Positions 33,650-43,086 are shown, counted from the stretch's first letter. The stretch is 64,000 bases of DNA from Duganella lactea (GCF_009857505.1 NZ_WWCP01000017.1:53400-117399), one strand, 5' to 3'. Notes: a model not told the origin generated them from the letters alone. Made by a program: numbers and translations.

Positions 33650-36600
33650 CTAGCGCAAGGCTGGGCGTGCCGACAGTGCCAGCTTGACCGCGACGGCCTT
33701 GCCGCTGGCCTCTTCGGTCGCCACCGGCGCGCCCGGCGCCGCCACGCCGCCCGCCTCCTTCAGCGTGGCCACCACCGCCGCCGCGCGCCGCGCGCCCAGT
33801 TCCGGCAAGGCCTCCTTCGGCAGCGGCTGATGCTGCAGCAGGCGCTCCTCCAGCTTGCCATAGAACGCCGTCGCATCCGCCACCTGCGGCTCGCCCTGCA
33901 CCAGGTTGCCGAGACGCCGCAGCACCGGCAGTTTCTGCTGCGCCGGGCCGGCGGAGGCCGAGGTGGAAGCGGCGCCGGCAACTTCGGCGGCTTGCTTCTC
34001 CCGCTCCAGCTCGGGGGCACCGAAACGTTCGGCGTACAGAGCGCGTATCGCGCCGCGCACCGTGCGCTGCGACATATCCAGCGGCCCCGGCTGCTCATTG
34101 GCCGCCAGCTTGACGCCAGCGCGGCCCAGCACCTCGCGCCGCAAGGCTTGCATCCGCAGCGCCGCGCCATCGGCCGCCTCGCTGTACAGGCCCGGCACGG
34201 TCAGCTTCAAATCCGGCTTCTTCGTCATGAGCTGTGCAACCTGCTTGAGCTTCTCACGCTCGGGCGGCAGCACGACGGCGCTGCCGGCATCAAACTCCAC
34301 CGCCTCCAGCTTCTCGCCGCTGACGCCGAACAGATTGCCCAGCGCGCGGAACGGCGACGTCACCACCTTGGTCAGCACATTGCCCAAGGCTTTCCACACC
34401 AGCGCGCCATAGCTGAAGCTCGGGTCGTTCAGATTACCCGTCACCGGGATGCCGAGGTCGATGCGTCCGTTGCTGTCCTTGAGGACCGCCAACGCCAGTT
34501 CCAGCGGCAGCTTGAGCGCGTCCGGGCTATCGATGCGCTCGCCCAAAGTCAGCTGATCGAGGATGACCTGATTGTTGCCATCCATCTGACCGTTGCGCAC
34601 CTTGTACTGCAAGTCCAGCGAAATCTTGCCCTCGGCGATACGGTAGCCCGCGAACTTCATGGTGTAAGGCGACGCCGACACCATGTCGATATTCTTGAAC
34701 AGCACGTTCAGATCGGTGTTATCGGCCGGTACGAAGGGATTGAGCTGACCACGCACGCGGGCCAGGCCGTAATCATCCACCCGGCCGTCCAGTTCGATCT
34801 GGGTGCGCGCGTCACGCCTGGACGACAGGCCGTTGATCACGCCGTTCAACTCGTAAATCCTGGCGCCAAATTGCGGACGCAAACTGAGGTCGGTGAAGTC
34901 CAGCTTGGCGTCCTGCACGCGCACGCGACGCACGCGCAGCGGGAAGGCTTCGGCGGACGGCTCCGCTGGCTGCGCGGCAGATGCGGCAGGCGCGGCGGCT
35001 GGCTGCTCCACCAGCAAGCGCTGAGCGTTCAAGCTGCGGTCGTTCTCAATGATCAGAATCGCGTTCGGCTCCACCACGCGCAACTCGGCCACATCCAGCA
35101 GATTCGGCTTGACGCTCAGCGCCAGTTGTTCGGCGCGCACGCTGGTCCAGTGGGCGAAGCGGTCGTTGTCCAGTTCGTTCAGCGACAGTCCGGCCACCTC
35201 GAACGACCCATTGTAGCGCAGCGCCGGGTCGGCCTTGCTGGCGCCGCTGCCGGTCCGTAACCAGCCTTGCGCGTTGATATTGCCGTCCGCGATCTTCAGC
35301 TTGACGTACTTGCTCAGCAGCGGCTGCACCGGCGCCAGCGCCAGCTTGGTCAGCTTCAGTTCGCTATCGAGCGCGCCGCTGGCGGGAACCACTTTGCCTT
35401 TGGCCTGTAACAGACCGCCCTCCTTCAGACCGACGCCGCCTTCGAACGCCAGCGGTTTTTTCAGGTCCGTGCTGGCGTCGTGCAGTTTCAGGTTGAAATT
35501 TTGCAGATTGACCTTGATGCCGGAGCCGGCATCGGCGAACAGCGCGCCGACCTTGTTCACCTCGACCGACTTCACGTCCGCCGTCCACGCCGGACCGCGC
35601 TGCTCGGCTGTCGTCGCGGACGGCGCGCCACCACCGGATTTCGGCAACAGATCCAGCACCATGAACTGGCCCTTGGCGTCGCGCGACAGGTCCAGCTGGC
35701 CGCCATCCGCATACAGGCGGCCGGCGTTGATCTGGTGCGCCTCCAGGTCCAGCGACGCGTCATCGAAACCAAGACGCCCCAGCTTAAATGGCGCCTGCAT
35801 GCCGCTGTTGAGTGACAGGTTATCCAGCGAAAAGGCCGCCTTGTCGATGTTCAGCTTTGCGCCATCCATCTGCAATGCCAGATTCAGCCTGGCGCGATTG
35901 GCGCTGACTTTCAGCGCCGGGCTGACGGTCTGGTCAAAATAATTGAGCGCCACGCCGTCCAGGCCGATCTGCTTGAATTGCAGCTTCCAGCCGCCGGCCT
36001 TGGCGGGCGCAGGCTTGGCCGCGGACGGCCGCGCCGGCAAAGTAAGATTCGCCACGTCCAGCTCGCCGCGCGCATCGCGCCGCACCGTCAACGCCCCGCC
36101 GTTCACGCGCAAGGCGCCAACCTGCACCGACTGCTTCAGCAAGTCGATACCGATATCGTTGACCGACAACTGTTTCATTTGCACAAACGGCGCATCGGCG
36201 CCGCGCCGCAGCGACAGGTCTACCAGGCTCAGACCAGCACCTACCAGGCTGGCGTCCAGCTTGCCGTCGAGATAGCTGAACTTGTACGGCAGCTGCGCCG
36301 ACAGCTTGCCATCGGCCACCACCACGCGCGAGAACGATTTCAGATAGGCCGCCACGCCTGGCAGCGCGACGTTTTCCAGCGTCAGCAAACCACTGCCGCC
36401 GATTGGATTGACCGCCGCCACGCCCTTCCAGCGCAGCTTGCCACCCTGCCCCGCGTCCGCGCTCAGCGTGTAGTCGCCGTTCTCGGACGGCAGCGTGCTC
36501 AGGTTGTTCAGCGAGAAGGTAATCGGCGTGAAGGTCTCGTCATAGCCGGCGTGCTGGTCGTGCATCGCTACCTGGCCGCCCTCCAGCGCAAAGTGGTCGA

Positions 36601-37033
36601 TCACCAGACGCGGCAAGCCGCTATCGGGCTCGTCCTTCTTCTTGTGCCGCTCGATGGTGGCCAGCAGCTCGGCGATGTTGAACTTGCCATCGCGGGCAAT
36701 CGACAACTGCAACGCCGGCGCGCTGATGCGGATCTCGGCCACACTCCAGGCGCGGCGGAACAGCGAGCGCCACTGCATCTCCAGCGCCAGCCCCCCGACG
36801 GCCAACAGCGGCGCGCCATCGGCCTCGGTCAGGGTCACATTCTTGGCTTCCAGCCGCAGCGTGAAGGGATTGAAGCTGACCTCGGCGACACTGGCCTTGC
36901 GCTCCAGTTCGGTTTCCGCATACTGGGTCAGCTGGCTCTTGATGATGCCCGGCAGTAGCACGAAACCGGCCACCGCATACATCCCCACCGCGCCCGCCAC
37001 GCCAATTGCCCATGGCTTCAATCGTCTCGTCAT
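33650..37033 (-). CDS. Giant DUF748 (AsmA-like) envelope protein
   Basis: I use the ATG at 37,033 (1127 residues) rather than a TTG at 37,039. The protein has one N-terminal membrane helix (WAIGVAGAVGMYAVAGFVLLP). A very long repetitive beta body follows that carries the DUF748 signature (RRAWSVAEIRISAPALQLSIARDGKFN). The C-terminal part (about residues 920-1050) resembles an OmpA-like fold (DAGSAVVLPPEREKLKQVAQLM). Such proteins are thought to bridge membranes for lipid transport, as AsmA, TamB and YhdP do. No partner gene is adjacent. Confidence 0.85.
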   Translation of the reverse strand: MTRRLKPWAIGVAGAVGMYAVAGFVLLPGIIKSQLTQYAETELERKASVAEVSFNPFTLRLEAKNVTLTEADGAPLLAVGGLALEMQWRSLFRRAWSVAEIRISAPALQLSIARDGKFNIAELLATIERHKKKDEPDSGLPRLVIDHFALEGGQVAMHDQHAGYDETFTPITFSLNNLSTLPSENGDYTLSADAGQGGKLRWKGVAAVNPIGGSGLLTLENVALPGVAAYLKSFSRVVVADGKLSAQLPYKFSYLDGKLDASLVGAGLSLVDLSLRRGADAPFVQMKQLSVNDIGIDLLKQSVQVGALRVNGGALTVRRDARGELDVANLTLPARPSAAKPAPAKAGGWKLQFKQIGLDGVALNYFDQTVSPALKVSANRARLNLALQMDGAKLNIDKAAFSLDNLSLNSGMQAPFKLGRLGFDDASLDLEAHQINAGRLYADGGQLDLSRDAKGQFMVLDLLPKSGGGAPSATTAEQRGPAWTADVKSVEVNKVGALFADAGSGIKVNLQNFNLKLHDASTDLKKPLAFEGGVGLKEGGLLQAKGKVVPASGALDSELKLTKLALAPVQPLLSKYVKLKIADGNINAQGWLRTGSGASKADPALRYNGSFEVAGLSLNELDNDRFAHWTSVRAEQLALSVKPNLLDVAELRVVEPNAILIIENDRSLNAQRLLVEQPAAAPAASAAQPAEPSAEAFPLRVRRVRVQDAKLDFTDLSLRPQFGARIYELNGVINGLSSRRDARTQIELDGRVDDYGLARVRGQLNPFVPADNTDLNVLFKNIDMVSASPYTMKFAGYRIAEGKISLDLQYKVRNGQMDGNNQVILDQLTLGERIDSPDALKLPLELALAVLKDSNGRIDLGIPVTGNLNDPSFSYGALVWKALGNVLTKVVTSPFRALGNLFGVSGEKLEAVEFDAGSAVVLPPEREKLKQVAQLMTKKPDLKLTVPGLYSEAADGAALRMQALRREVLGRAGVKLAANEQPGPLDMSQRTVRGAIRALYAERFGAPELEREKQAAEVAGAASTSASAGPAQQKLPVLRRLGNLVQGEPQVADATAFYGKLEERLLQHQPLPKEALPELGARRAAAVVATLKEAGGVAAPGAPVATEEASGKAVAVKLALSARPALR

Positions 37034-37083
37034 GCCCAAAACCTTTGCTGTTTTTATGCTACAGGCAACAGTATAATCGAAGC

Positions 37084-38223
37084 ATGAATGCGCAACTTGA
37101 ACCGTTCCACGCCATCGCCATCAGCAAACAGGCCCACGCCCTGAAAGCCGCAGGCCGTTCGATCATCCACATGGAATTTGGCCAGCCGTCCACCGGCGCG
37201 CCGCAGACCGCCATCGCCAAGGCGCACGCGGTGCTCGACGCTGAAGCCATGGGCTACTGGGAAAGCGCGCCGCTGAAAGAGCGGCTGGCGCGCTTCTATC
37301 AGGAACGCTATGCCGTGCGGGTCGAGGCCAGCCAGTTTATCCTCACTTGCGGCGCGTCGCCGGCGCTGGTGCTGGCGCTCAGTTCACTGTTCGCGCCGGG
37401 CGACCGCGTCGCCATGGCGCGCCCCGGCTACGTGGCTTACCGCAACACGCTGAAGGCGCTGCACATGCAGCCGGTGGAGATCGCCTGTGGCGCCGACGTC
37501 GGCTTCCAGCTGACGGCCGCCGCGCTGGCCGCGGTCGAGCCGGCGCCGCAAGGCGTCATCATCGCCAGCCCGGCCAATCCGACCGGCACGCTGATCCGGC
37601 CGGATGAGCTGAAAGCCATCGCCGAGGTGTGCCGCGCGCGCGGCATCCGCCTCATTTCGGACGAGATCTATCATGGCCTCAGCTACGTCGAGCCGGCGCA
37701 GACCGTCCTCGCCTACGCGCCGCAGGCGCTGGTGGTCAGCAGCTTCTCGAAGTATTTCAGCATGGCCGGCTGGCGTCTCGGCTGGCTGCTGGCGCCGCCG
37801 GAGCACGTCGAACGCGCACAGGCATACTGCGGCAACCTGTTCCTGACCGCGCCATCGCTGAGCCAGCACGCCGGCCTGGCCGCGTTCGATGCGCTGGACG
37901 AACTGGACGGCCACCTCCGGGTCTACCGCGCAAACCGCCGCCTGCTGCTGGCCGCCTTGCCCGGCCTGGGCCTGACCACGGTGGCGCCGCCGGACGGCGC
38001 CTTCTACATCTACGCCAGTATCGCCCACCTGACCGACGACAGTCTGGCCTTCTGCCAGCGCCTGCTGCGGGACACCGGCATCGCCACCGCGCCCGGCATC
38101 GATTTCGATCCGGTCGACGGCAAACACTTCATCCGTTTCAGCTTTGCCGTGTCCACGGCGGAAATCGAAGAAGCCATCCGCCGCATGCAGCCGTGGTTTG
38201 CGGCGCAAGCGCGCCTCGCCTGA
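37084..38223 (+). CDS. Class I aminotransferase
   Basis: The ATG at 37,084 gives 379 residues. It has the AspC/AlaC fold-type I set: EFGQPSTG near residue 31, TCGASPA (88-94), ASPANPTGT (161-169), D193, and the PLP lysine K223 in SSFSKYFSMAGWRLGW. It differs from AlaC at 32,176 and is more like the aspartate/methionine or aromatic-type branch. The substrate cannot be fixed. It is divergent from the DUF748 gene over 50 bases. Confidence 0.88.
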   Translation: MNAQLEPFHAIAISKQAHALKAAGRSIIHMEFGQPSTGAPQTAIAKAHAVLDAEAMGYWESAPLKERLARFYQERYAVRVEASQFILTCGASPALVLALSSLFAPGDRVAMARPGYVAYRNTLKALHMQPVEIACGADVGFQLTAAALAAVEPAPQGVIIASPANPTGTLIRPDELKAIAEVCRARGIRLISDEIYHGLSYVEPAQTVLAYAPQALVVSSFSKYFSMAGWRLGWLLAPPEHVERAQAYCGNLFLTAPSLSQHAGLAAFDALDELDGHLRVYRANRRLLLAALPGLGLTTVAPPDGAFYIYASIAHLTDDSLAFCQRLLRDTGIATAPGIDFDPVDGKHFIRFSFAVSTAEIEEAIRRMQPWFAAQARLA

Positions 38224-38249
38224 GGCGCGACGGGCCGGCCGCCGCCGGG

Positions 38250-38465
38250 CTACTGCTCGGTCATGCCACGTAAGTTTTCAATATCGGCGACAGCGTGGCG
38301 CCAGGCCACTTCCGGGTCCAGCACCGGCGCCGATTGCAGGCCGAGCTGAATATCCTTGAGCACCTTGTTGCCCAAGGATATTTTGTAGCGCAACGCCGTG
38401 TATTCGACGTCGTAGGTTTTCTTCAAACCTTGCTTGCGGGTATAGGTGTCGTGAGAAGCAGGCAT
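38250..38465 (-). CDS. Small hypothetical protein
   Basis: The ATG at 38,465 sits behind AAGGAGG and opens 71 residues with no signal peptide. The sequence (YDVEYTALRYKISLGNKVLKDIQLGLQSAP) suggests a small beta-helix fold. It converges on the aminotransferase gene. No family is recognised. Confidence 0.6.
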   Translation of the reverse strand: MPASHDTYTRKQGLKKTYDVEYTALRYKISLGNKVLKDIQLGLQSAPVLDPEVAWRHAVADIENLRGMTEQ

Positions 38466-38590
38466 GTCATCCTCCTTGTTCAAAACGTTCGGATAGCATA
38501 GCACCAAGTGCGATTGCTGGCAGGTCCGCGCACGGTTTATCGCGCGTCACCGGATTGAAGCCGGGTCTACAATGTTATCGGGAGGCCGAC

Positions 38591-38860
38591 ATGAACGAAC
38601 ACATCGCTGCGAAATACATGCCGCTCGCAACCGAGCGCACCAAGGACGCCGTCAAGGACTTGATTCCAGGCGAGCGCCGCAAGATTGATGTCGTCAATCC
38701 TCTGGACCCGACCGACCGCCTCATTACCGACATTTGGGTGATCGAAGACTACGACGGCGCGCACTTCGCGTTCCAGGACGGCCCCACCGGCGGCGATGTC
38801 TATCTGGGGCCGGCGGACCAGGTGCGCATCGCCATCGAAGAGGCGCCGTTTGCGGAGTGA
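38591..38860 (+). CDS. Small hypothetical acidic protein
   Basis: The ATG at 38,591 follows GGAGGCC and gives 89 residues. It is acidic, with a TDIWVIEDYDGAHFAFQDGP segment of beta character, and has no signal peptide or membrane helix. Codon use matches the core region, making it the last confident core gene before the hairpin cluster. Function is unknown. Confidence 0.6.
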   Translation: MNEHIAAKYMPLATERTKDAVKDLIPGERRKIDVVNPLDPTDRLITDIWVIEDYDGAHFAFQDGPTGGDVYLGPADQVRIAIEEAPFAE

Positions 38861-38927
38861 GCGGCTGCGCTGCTACGCTGCCACTTCTGACACGGACTCA
38901 GCCGTTGGCTGTTGATTAGGTGGGGAA

Positions 38928-39046
38928 CGCGCGCCTTCGGCGCGCGAGGCTGGCGCTGCGCGCCAGCAGTTGGGCGATTCGGGGCGGGATGGCCCGGTAG
39001 GGCCATGCCCTTCGAATCTCACACGGGGAGCGCGCAGGCGCTCCCC
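38928..39046. repeat. Cluster of four GC-rich hairpins
   Basis: Four separate stem-loops follow one another without a gene: 38,928-38,946 (8 bp, TTC loop), 38,949-38,967 (8 bp, TGC loop), 38,986-39,010 (10 bp with one bulge) and 39,025-39,046 (9 bp, GCAG loop). They lie between the last core gene and a very long palindrome. A structured RNA, a recombination site or a compound repeat element could produce this. Confidence 0.75.
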
Positions 39047-39121
39047 TCGTTTCCGCCAAGACATAAAAAAACCGCCTTTTAGGCGGTTTTTTTATGTCTT
39101 GGCGGAAACGGTGAGATTCGA
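39012..39121. repeat. Very long inverted repeat with tRNA-3'-end-like arms (candidate attachment site)
   Basis: A perfect 30-base pair of arms (39,048-39,077 and 39,081-39,110) has a TTT loop. An outer 11-base pair, TCGAATCTCAC (39,012-39,022) and its complement (39,111-39,121), extends it, and a 25-base hairpin insert interrupts only the left arm. Each arm reads like a tRNA T-loop followed by CGTTTCCGCCA and a terminator, suggesting duplicated tRNA-Ser 3' ends. GC content drops right after it, so it likely marks the edge of an island. Confidence 0.6.
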
Positions 39122-39511
39122 CGTCACTTAAATACTACCAATAAAATCAAACACTTATAGAACATGTTCACAAGGGTTTGTACCAGCGGTTTGTACCATT
39201 TTTTGTACCGCTATGGCAGATGGTAAACCAAGGCCCATTGCCCCGCAACCACTTCATCTCTCCGTTACCCCTCACACTTCCCAGGACAATGTCAATGTGC
39301 TCGGGTATGACAGTTGAACTAAAGTGGGAGAGTGACTAGGAAGCGCACTCTTCAAGTTAAAGCGGTTTAGAAAAAGCAATGACAATGCCCATAAAACAAC
39401 TTCTCGGTTAATGAGCGTTAAGGTATCATGGACTTATTACCAAGACTCAAAAAATCAGCAATAGAGACGTCTTAAGACGCGGCTGTACGAATTCCAAACA
39501 GGGGAACTAGC
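39122..39511. other. Gene-free AT-rich stretch at the island edge
   Basis: About 390 bases without a supported gene follow the inverted repeat. A 35-codon frame starting with ATG near 39,213 lacks a ribosome site. The stretch contains three integrase-arm-like repeats, listed separately. Confidence 0.5.
39176..39209. repeat. Three direct repeats of a TTTGTACC motif
   Basis: GTTTGTACC occurs at 39,176 and 39,189, and TTTTGTACC at 39,201, spaced 13 and 12 bases. Short regularly spaced repeats near an attachment site are typical of arm-type integrase binding sites. No integrase gene survives nearby. Confidence 0.55.
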
Positions 39512-39979
39512 TTGGCAAAGCGTCGCAAAGGAGGCAATGGCCTTACCTCCACAATCGCAATTATCGTGGCCGCACTGGTTGTCCTGGCAAAGCTTGTCGC
39601 CGACTACTGGCCCTTCTTCCTTGCCGCCGCAGCTGCCTATGCGATTTACCGATACTATCGCCACTCGCAACAATCGCAGCGAGACCCTGTCTCGAGCGCC
39701 GCGCCAAGGCCCAGCTCTGCACCGGTAGGTCATGCCAACACAGCGAACGTGACAAATCGCACGTGGAGCGCACGTCCGACTAGCCAGCCGCAATCGACCG
39801 GTAAAGCAGCCCAGCTCGAGGACGACGAGCTGAAGTCGTTTGGCTCGGCTACCAATGTCGCTCGCGCCAGCGATTACAAAATACCTTCAGCACCTAGCGA
39901 ATTCAAGACTGCGCGGTGGCTACGCGCAGGTGCGGGTGAACAGTTCTGTCGCACTTTCATCAATAAAGAAAAAAGTTGA
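39512..39979 (+). pseudogene. TerB-family protein, N-terminal fragment
   Basis: The frame opens at a TTG behind GGGGA and starts with a membrane helix (STIAIIVAALVVLAKLVADYWPFFLAAAAAYAIY). A low-complexity linker follows, then the first few residues of what resembles the TerB-N domain (ARWLRAG). The frame then ends. The TerB and TerB-C domains follow in another frame at 39,840-40,574. I infer an internal deletion with a frame change in a once single gene. Alternatively it could be a separate short membrane protein. Confidence 0.5.
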
Positions 39980-40574
39980 GCTACTCGACCAGCAAACTCG
40001 CGAGGCAATCGCGGCGTTTGCAGCTGCTATGGTCTTGGCTGACGGCGTAGCATTGCCAGAAGAAGTCAAACTTCTGGAAAAGATATATCTTCAGCTGGGC
40101 CTGGAACGGACCAGCGTTTACAGTGACATCCATGCAGGCCATGACGGCGCCAAGACGCTCGCTCAATCTACCAGTGCTAGCACTGGAGGTACGACACCTG
40201 GGTTTAATCTGGACCAGTCGAAGATTGCAGCACTCAAAGAATCGAGTGACAAGATTGCTCAGCGCCTTGCCGATATTTTTGTCGAGGAACCTGCACCGTC
40301 ACCAGTAGTGGCTGAAGTTCCTGCGGAGCCCATGCAGTCCAACAATATACTGGGCCTGGACGAAAATCATAGCGCATTTGCCCGCATGCTCATGTCTCGT
40401 CCAATCTGGGAGCGGGCCGAGCTACTTGATGTGGCGCAAGACTTGAACATCATGCTGGACGGAGCTCTCGAAAAGCTCAACGAAGCGAGCCTTGATGAGC
40501 TGGACACAACGTTCACAGAGGGCGATGACCCGATAGAAATCAATGCAGAACTGATAGAGAGCCTGACGCAATGA
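39840..40574 (+). pseudogene. TerB/TerB-C domain protein, C-terminal fragment
   Basis: Residues from about 45 onward fit the TerB fold (REAIAAFAAAMVLADGVALPEEVKLLEKIYLQLGLE). The end matches a TerB-C domain (ILGLDENHSAFARMLMSRPIWERAELLDVAQDLNIMLDGALEKLNEASLDELDTTF). The normal protein should also carry a TerB-N domain before these, which is missing here. The stop overlaps the ATPase start as ATGA. TerB proteins bind metal and occur with ATPases and helicases in stress and defence loci. Confidence 0.6.
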
Positions 40575-41380
40575 CCACGACAACTATTCGCCCCAAAGAC
40601 CGTGATGCGGTCATTCAATCCCTGCGAGCCGGGGTCTCGCCACGGCATGGCCAGCATCTTATTCAAGTCGGCCGAAATCACGAAATTGAAACGCTCATCC
40701 AGGACATTGACCGCATCGCGGACGGTGGCTCAACCATTCGCTTCGTCATCGGTGAGTACGGCGCGGGCAAGACCTTCTTCCTCAATCTGGTCCGAGCCGT
40801 CGCCATGGAGCGCAAGCTCGTCACCGCAAACGCCGACTTAAACCCGGACCGTCGACTGCATGCTACTGGCGGCCAGGCAAGGTCGCTCTTCGCCGAATTG
40901 ATGCGCAATCTATCGACCAGAACAAAGCCAGACGGTGGCGCCATGAACGGCATCGTCGAACGCTTCGTAGCAACGGCAAAGACGGAGGCGCTCACTGCAG
41001 GTACGACCGCTGAAGCGGTCATTCGCGCGAAACTGGAGCATCTGACGGAAATGGTCAATGGATTCGATTTTGCCGAAGTCATTTCCTGCTACTGCAAAGG
41101 CTTCGACGAAGGTAACGAGCAGCTAAAGTCCGATGCTATTCGCTGGCTCCGCGGTGAATTCTCTACCCGCACCGATGCACGCCAGGCGCTGGGGGTACGC
41201 ACAATCGTTGACGACGCTTCGTTCTACGACCAACTCAAGCTGTTCGCACGTTTCGTGCGCCTTGCGGGCTACTCTGGCTTTGTCGTGTGCCTAGCTTCGC
41301 CTGTTTCCGCCTCCTCGCCCATCACCGCCTCAGCTTCTTTTTCCGTCAATTCGAGTAGGTTGTCGACATCGAAATCCTGA
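40571..41380 (+). pseudogene. BrxC/BrxD-type P-loop ATPase (DUF2791), truncated
   Basis: Residues 1-241 fit the BREX-type ATPase family: the INQVGR-like start, Walker A GEYGAGKT (61-68) and the ATGGQARSLFAELMRNLSTR motif. The chain stops being family-like at about position 41,290, where GFVVCL should continue into a catalytic DE motif, and only about 28 unrelated residues follow. It is translationally coupled to the TerB gene by ATGA overlap. Such ATPase-TerB-helicase sets are linked to phage or stress defence. This copy should be inactive. Confidence 0.65.
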
Positions 41381-42123
41381 ACGGGTCCTTCTGTTTCGCG
41401 GTCGAGCAGCTCGAGGACTACAGGACGAGGATGCATCGCCGACCGCGCCATTTTTAAAACCATCGAATGAAATGTCCGAACAACGGACTTCGCCTCGTCT
41501 TCGGATATCGGGCACCCCCACTCATCCATCCGCTCGCGGTACTTCTTGATGAAATCTGCACGGCTCGCTCTGGTAAAGGTGAAGACGGATATCTGCCCTC
41601 TGTCAATTTCGGCATACAAATTGAGAAGAAGAACACGCAGGACAAGGGAGGTGGATTTGCCCGAACCCGCGCCAGCAATGACGTAAGTAGCGGGACAGTC
41701 CGATAGGATCATGTCCCATTGGTGCGACTCCGACTCCGGCGGATACTCAAGCCTTCCGTTCACATCAGATTGGAACTTGGCAATATGCTGGCTAATCGGA
41801 AGTGGATTCGGGCTTACTAACCACTTGGCCCGCTCAATCGCCGCTTCGCGTTCGAGACGCTCCGCTTCCTCGATTGCCTCCCGCTCCTTACGGGCGACAT
41901 CCAGCCGCTCAAATGCCCTCCCCTCTTCGAATCCAAGCCCGCGCGACGATGCCACCTCTTTCGCCAACGCAGCAGCATGCGCATCGCTAACGCTCTTTAA
42001 GTTCTGTTCGAACTGTCTCCTAGCTGCTGCCCGTTCGCGGGCGCTAACTTCCGTAACTTCCTCTTGGTGGCGGCTCACTGTGACCAGCGAAATCACCTCC
42101 AACGCTCTGTCGATCCAATCCAT
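41269..42123 (-). pseudogene. UvrD-like helicase, N-terminal fragment
   Basis: The 284-residue frame has a coiled coil (residues 20-100), then a UvrD-type Walker A (GAGSGKST, 151-158), an ISVFTFTRASR motif and the start of the 1B/2A region. Helicase motifs II-VI are missing because the gene ends at about position 41,292, against the truncated ATPase of the opposite strand. The two 5' gene halves meet tail-to-tail, so a deletion or inversion joined them. Confidence 0.7.
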
Positions 42124-42369
42124 TCACACAACCCCATTCATTGATACTTGGCAACATCATATACCACCAAGGTCCAATGATTAGCGAATTGAGAACCGAC
42201 TCGCTTGATAGAAAATAGGCGCATTTCAAATCTGGGTTGAGATATCGCCTGACTGCGCCTGTAATCTCCCACAGGACCGCAGGCGTAAGCCTACCCAGCC
42301 GCTAGTGCTTGGTCAGCTACTGAACGCAGTGCTCGAAAAATATTCGAGTTTGCACGGTAAGCCGATAAT

Positions 42370-42504
42370 TTAAGCTGGCCGCTCCTGTGATGGTTCATTC
42401 GGATCGAGTCCGCACTGTCCAAAACGTTCGCCAACTCGGTTTATTTCGCCTGCGAGTGCGACGGCGATGGCGCCGATCAGATTTCTTTCTTTGATTTGTT
42501 TCAT
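42370..42504 (-). CDS. Short frame, possible regulator fragment
   Basis: A 44-residue frame begins at an ATG at 42,504 and reads as an N-terminal helix pair (IGAIAVALAGEINRVGERFGQCGLDP). It could be the start of a MarR-like regulator or a truncated leftover, and it lies next to the hipA relic. The start has no convincing ribosome site. Confidence 0.25.
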   Translation of the reverse strand: MKQIKERNLIGAIAVALAGEINRVGERFGQCGLDPNEPSQERPA

Positions 42505-42524
42505 ACCTTGGGAATACAGATGTC

Positions 42525-42941
42525 ATGGACGACGACGCCCATGCAACCGCCGCGCTGCGCAGCATCATCGACGTCGGCACTTCCGCCGGCGGCGCGCGGG
42601 CGAAAGCCGTCATTGCCTGAAACCCGAAGACCGATGAAATCCGCTCGGGCCAACTCGAGGCTCCGGAAGGCTTCGAACACTGTCTGCTCAAGTTCGACGG
42701 AATCGGCGACGACCACGAACTTGGCGCCTCCGAGAACTACGGCCGCGTCGAATACGCCTATCACCTGATGGCGCGCGCCGCAGGCATTGACATGACCGAT
42801 TGTCGTCTCTTAAAGGAGAACGGCCGCGCACACTTCATGACTCGGCGTTTTGACCGGGAAGGCATGAGTGGTCGCAATCACATGCACACACTCTGCGCGA
42901 TGTCTCATGTCGACTACAAGAAGAAAGGCACCAATGCCTAA
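42525..42941 (+). pseudogene. hipA: hipA relic (internal fragment)
   Basis: The frame matches an internal part of HipA kinase toxins: DVGTSAGGARAKAVIA, SGQLEAPEGFEHCLLKFDG, NYGRVEYAYHLMARAAGI and GRAHFMTRRFDRE, ending near the KKKGTNA tail. An in-frame TGA at 42,618 replaces the Trp expected after VIA, and the catalytic half that follows is absent. No hipB antitoxin gene is present. It is therefore a dead fragment of a toxin-antitoxin locus. Confidence 0.65.
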
Positions 42942-43086
42942 CCTTCTGCTTGCGCCTGACGCGCGCGATACTTGACCCTGCTTCCAAATGGCTGCTTTGG
43001 ACGGCTGATTGGCCACTGCGGAGCACATCTTGGCTTAACGCCGATCTACGATGTTGATCATCGCAAATAGGGAACGGATCGACAAA

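Noticed and set aside
38881..39130. A complete tRNA gene in the hairpin cluster
   Set aside because: Only T-loop and acceptor-end-like pieces are visible. No 5' acceptor or anticodon arm can be built at the right distance.
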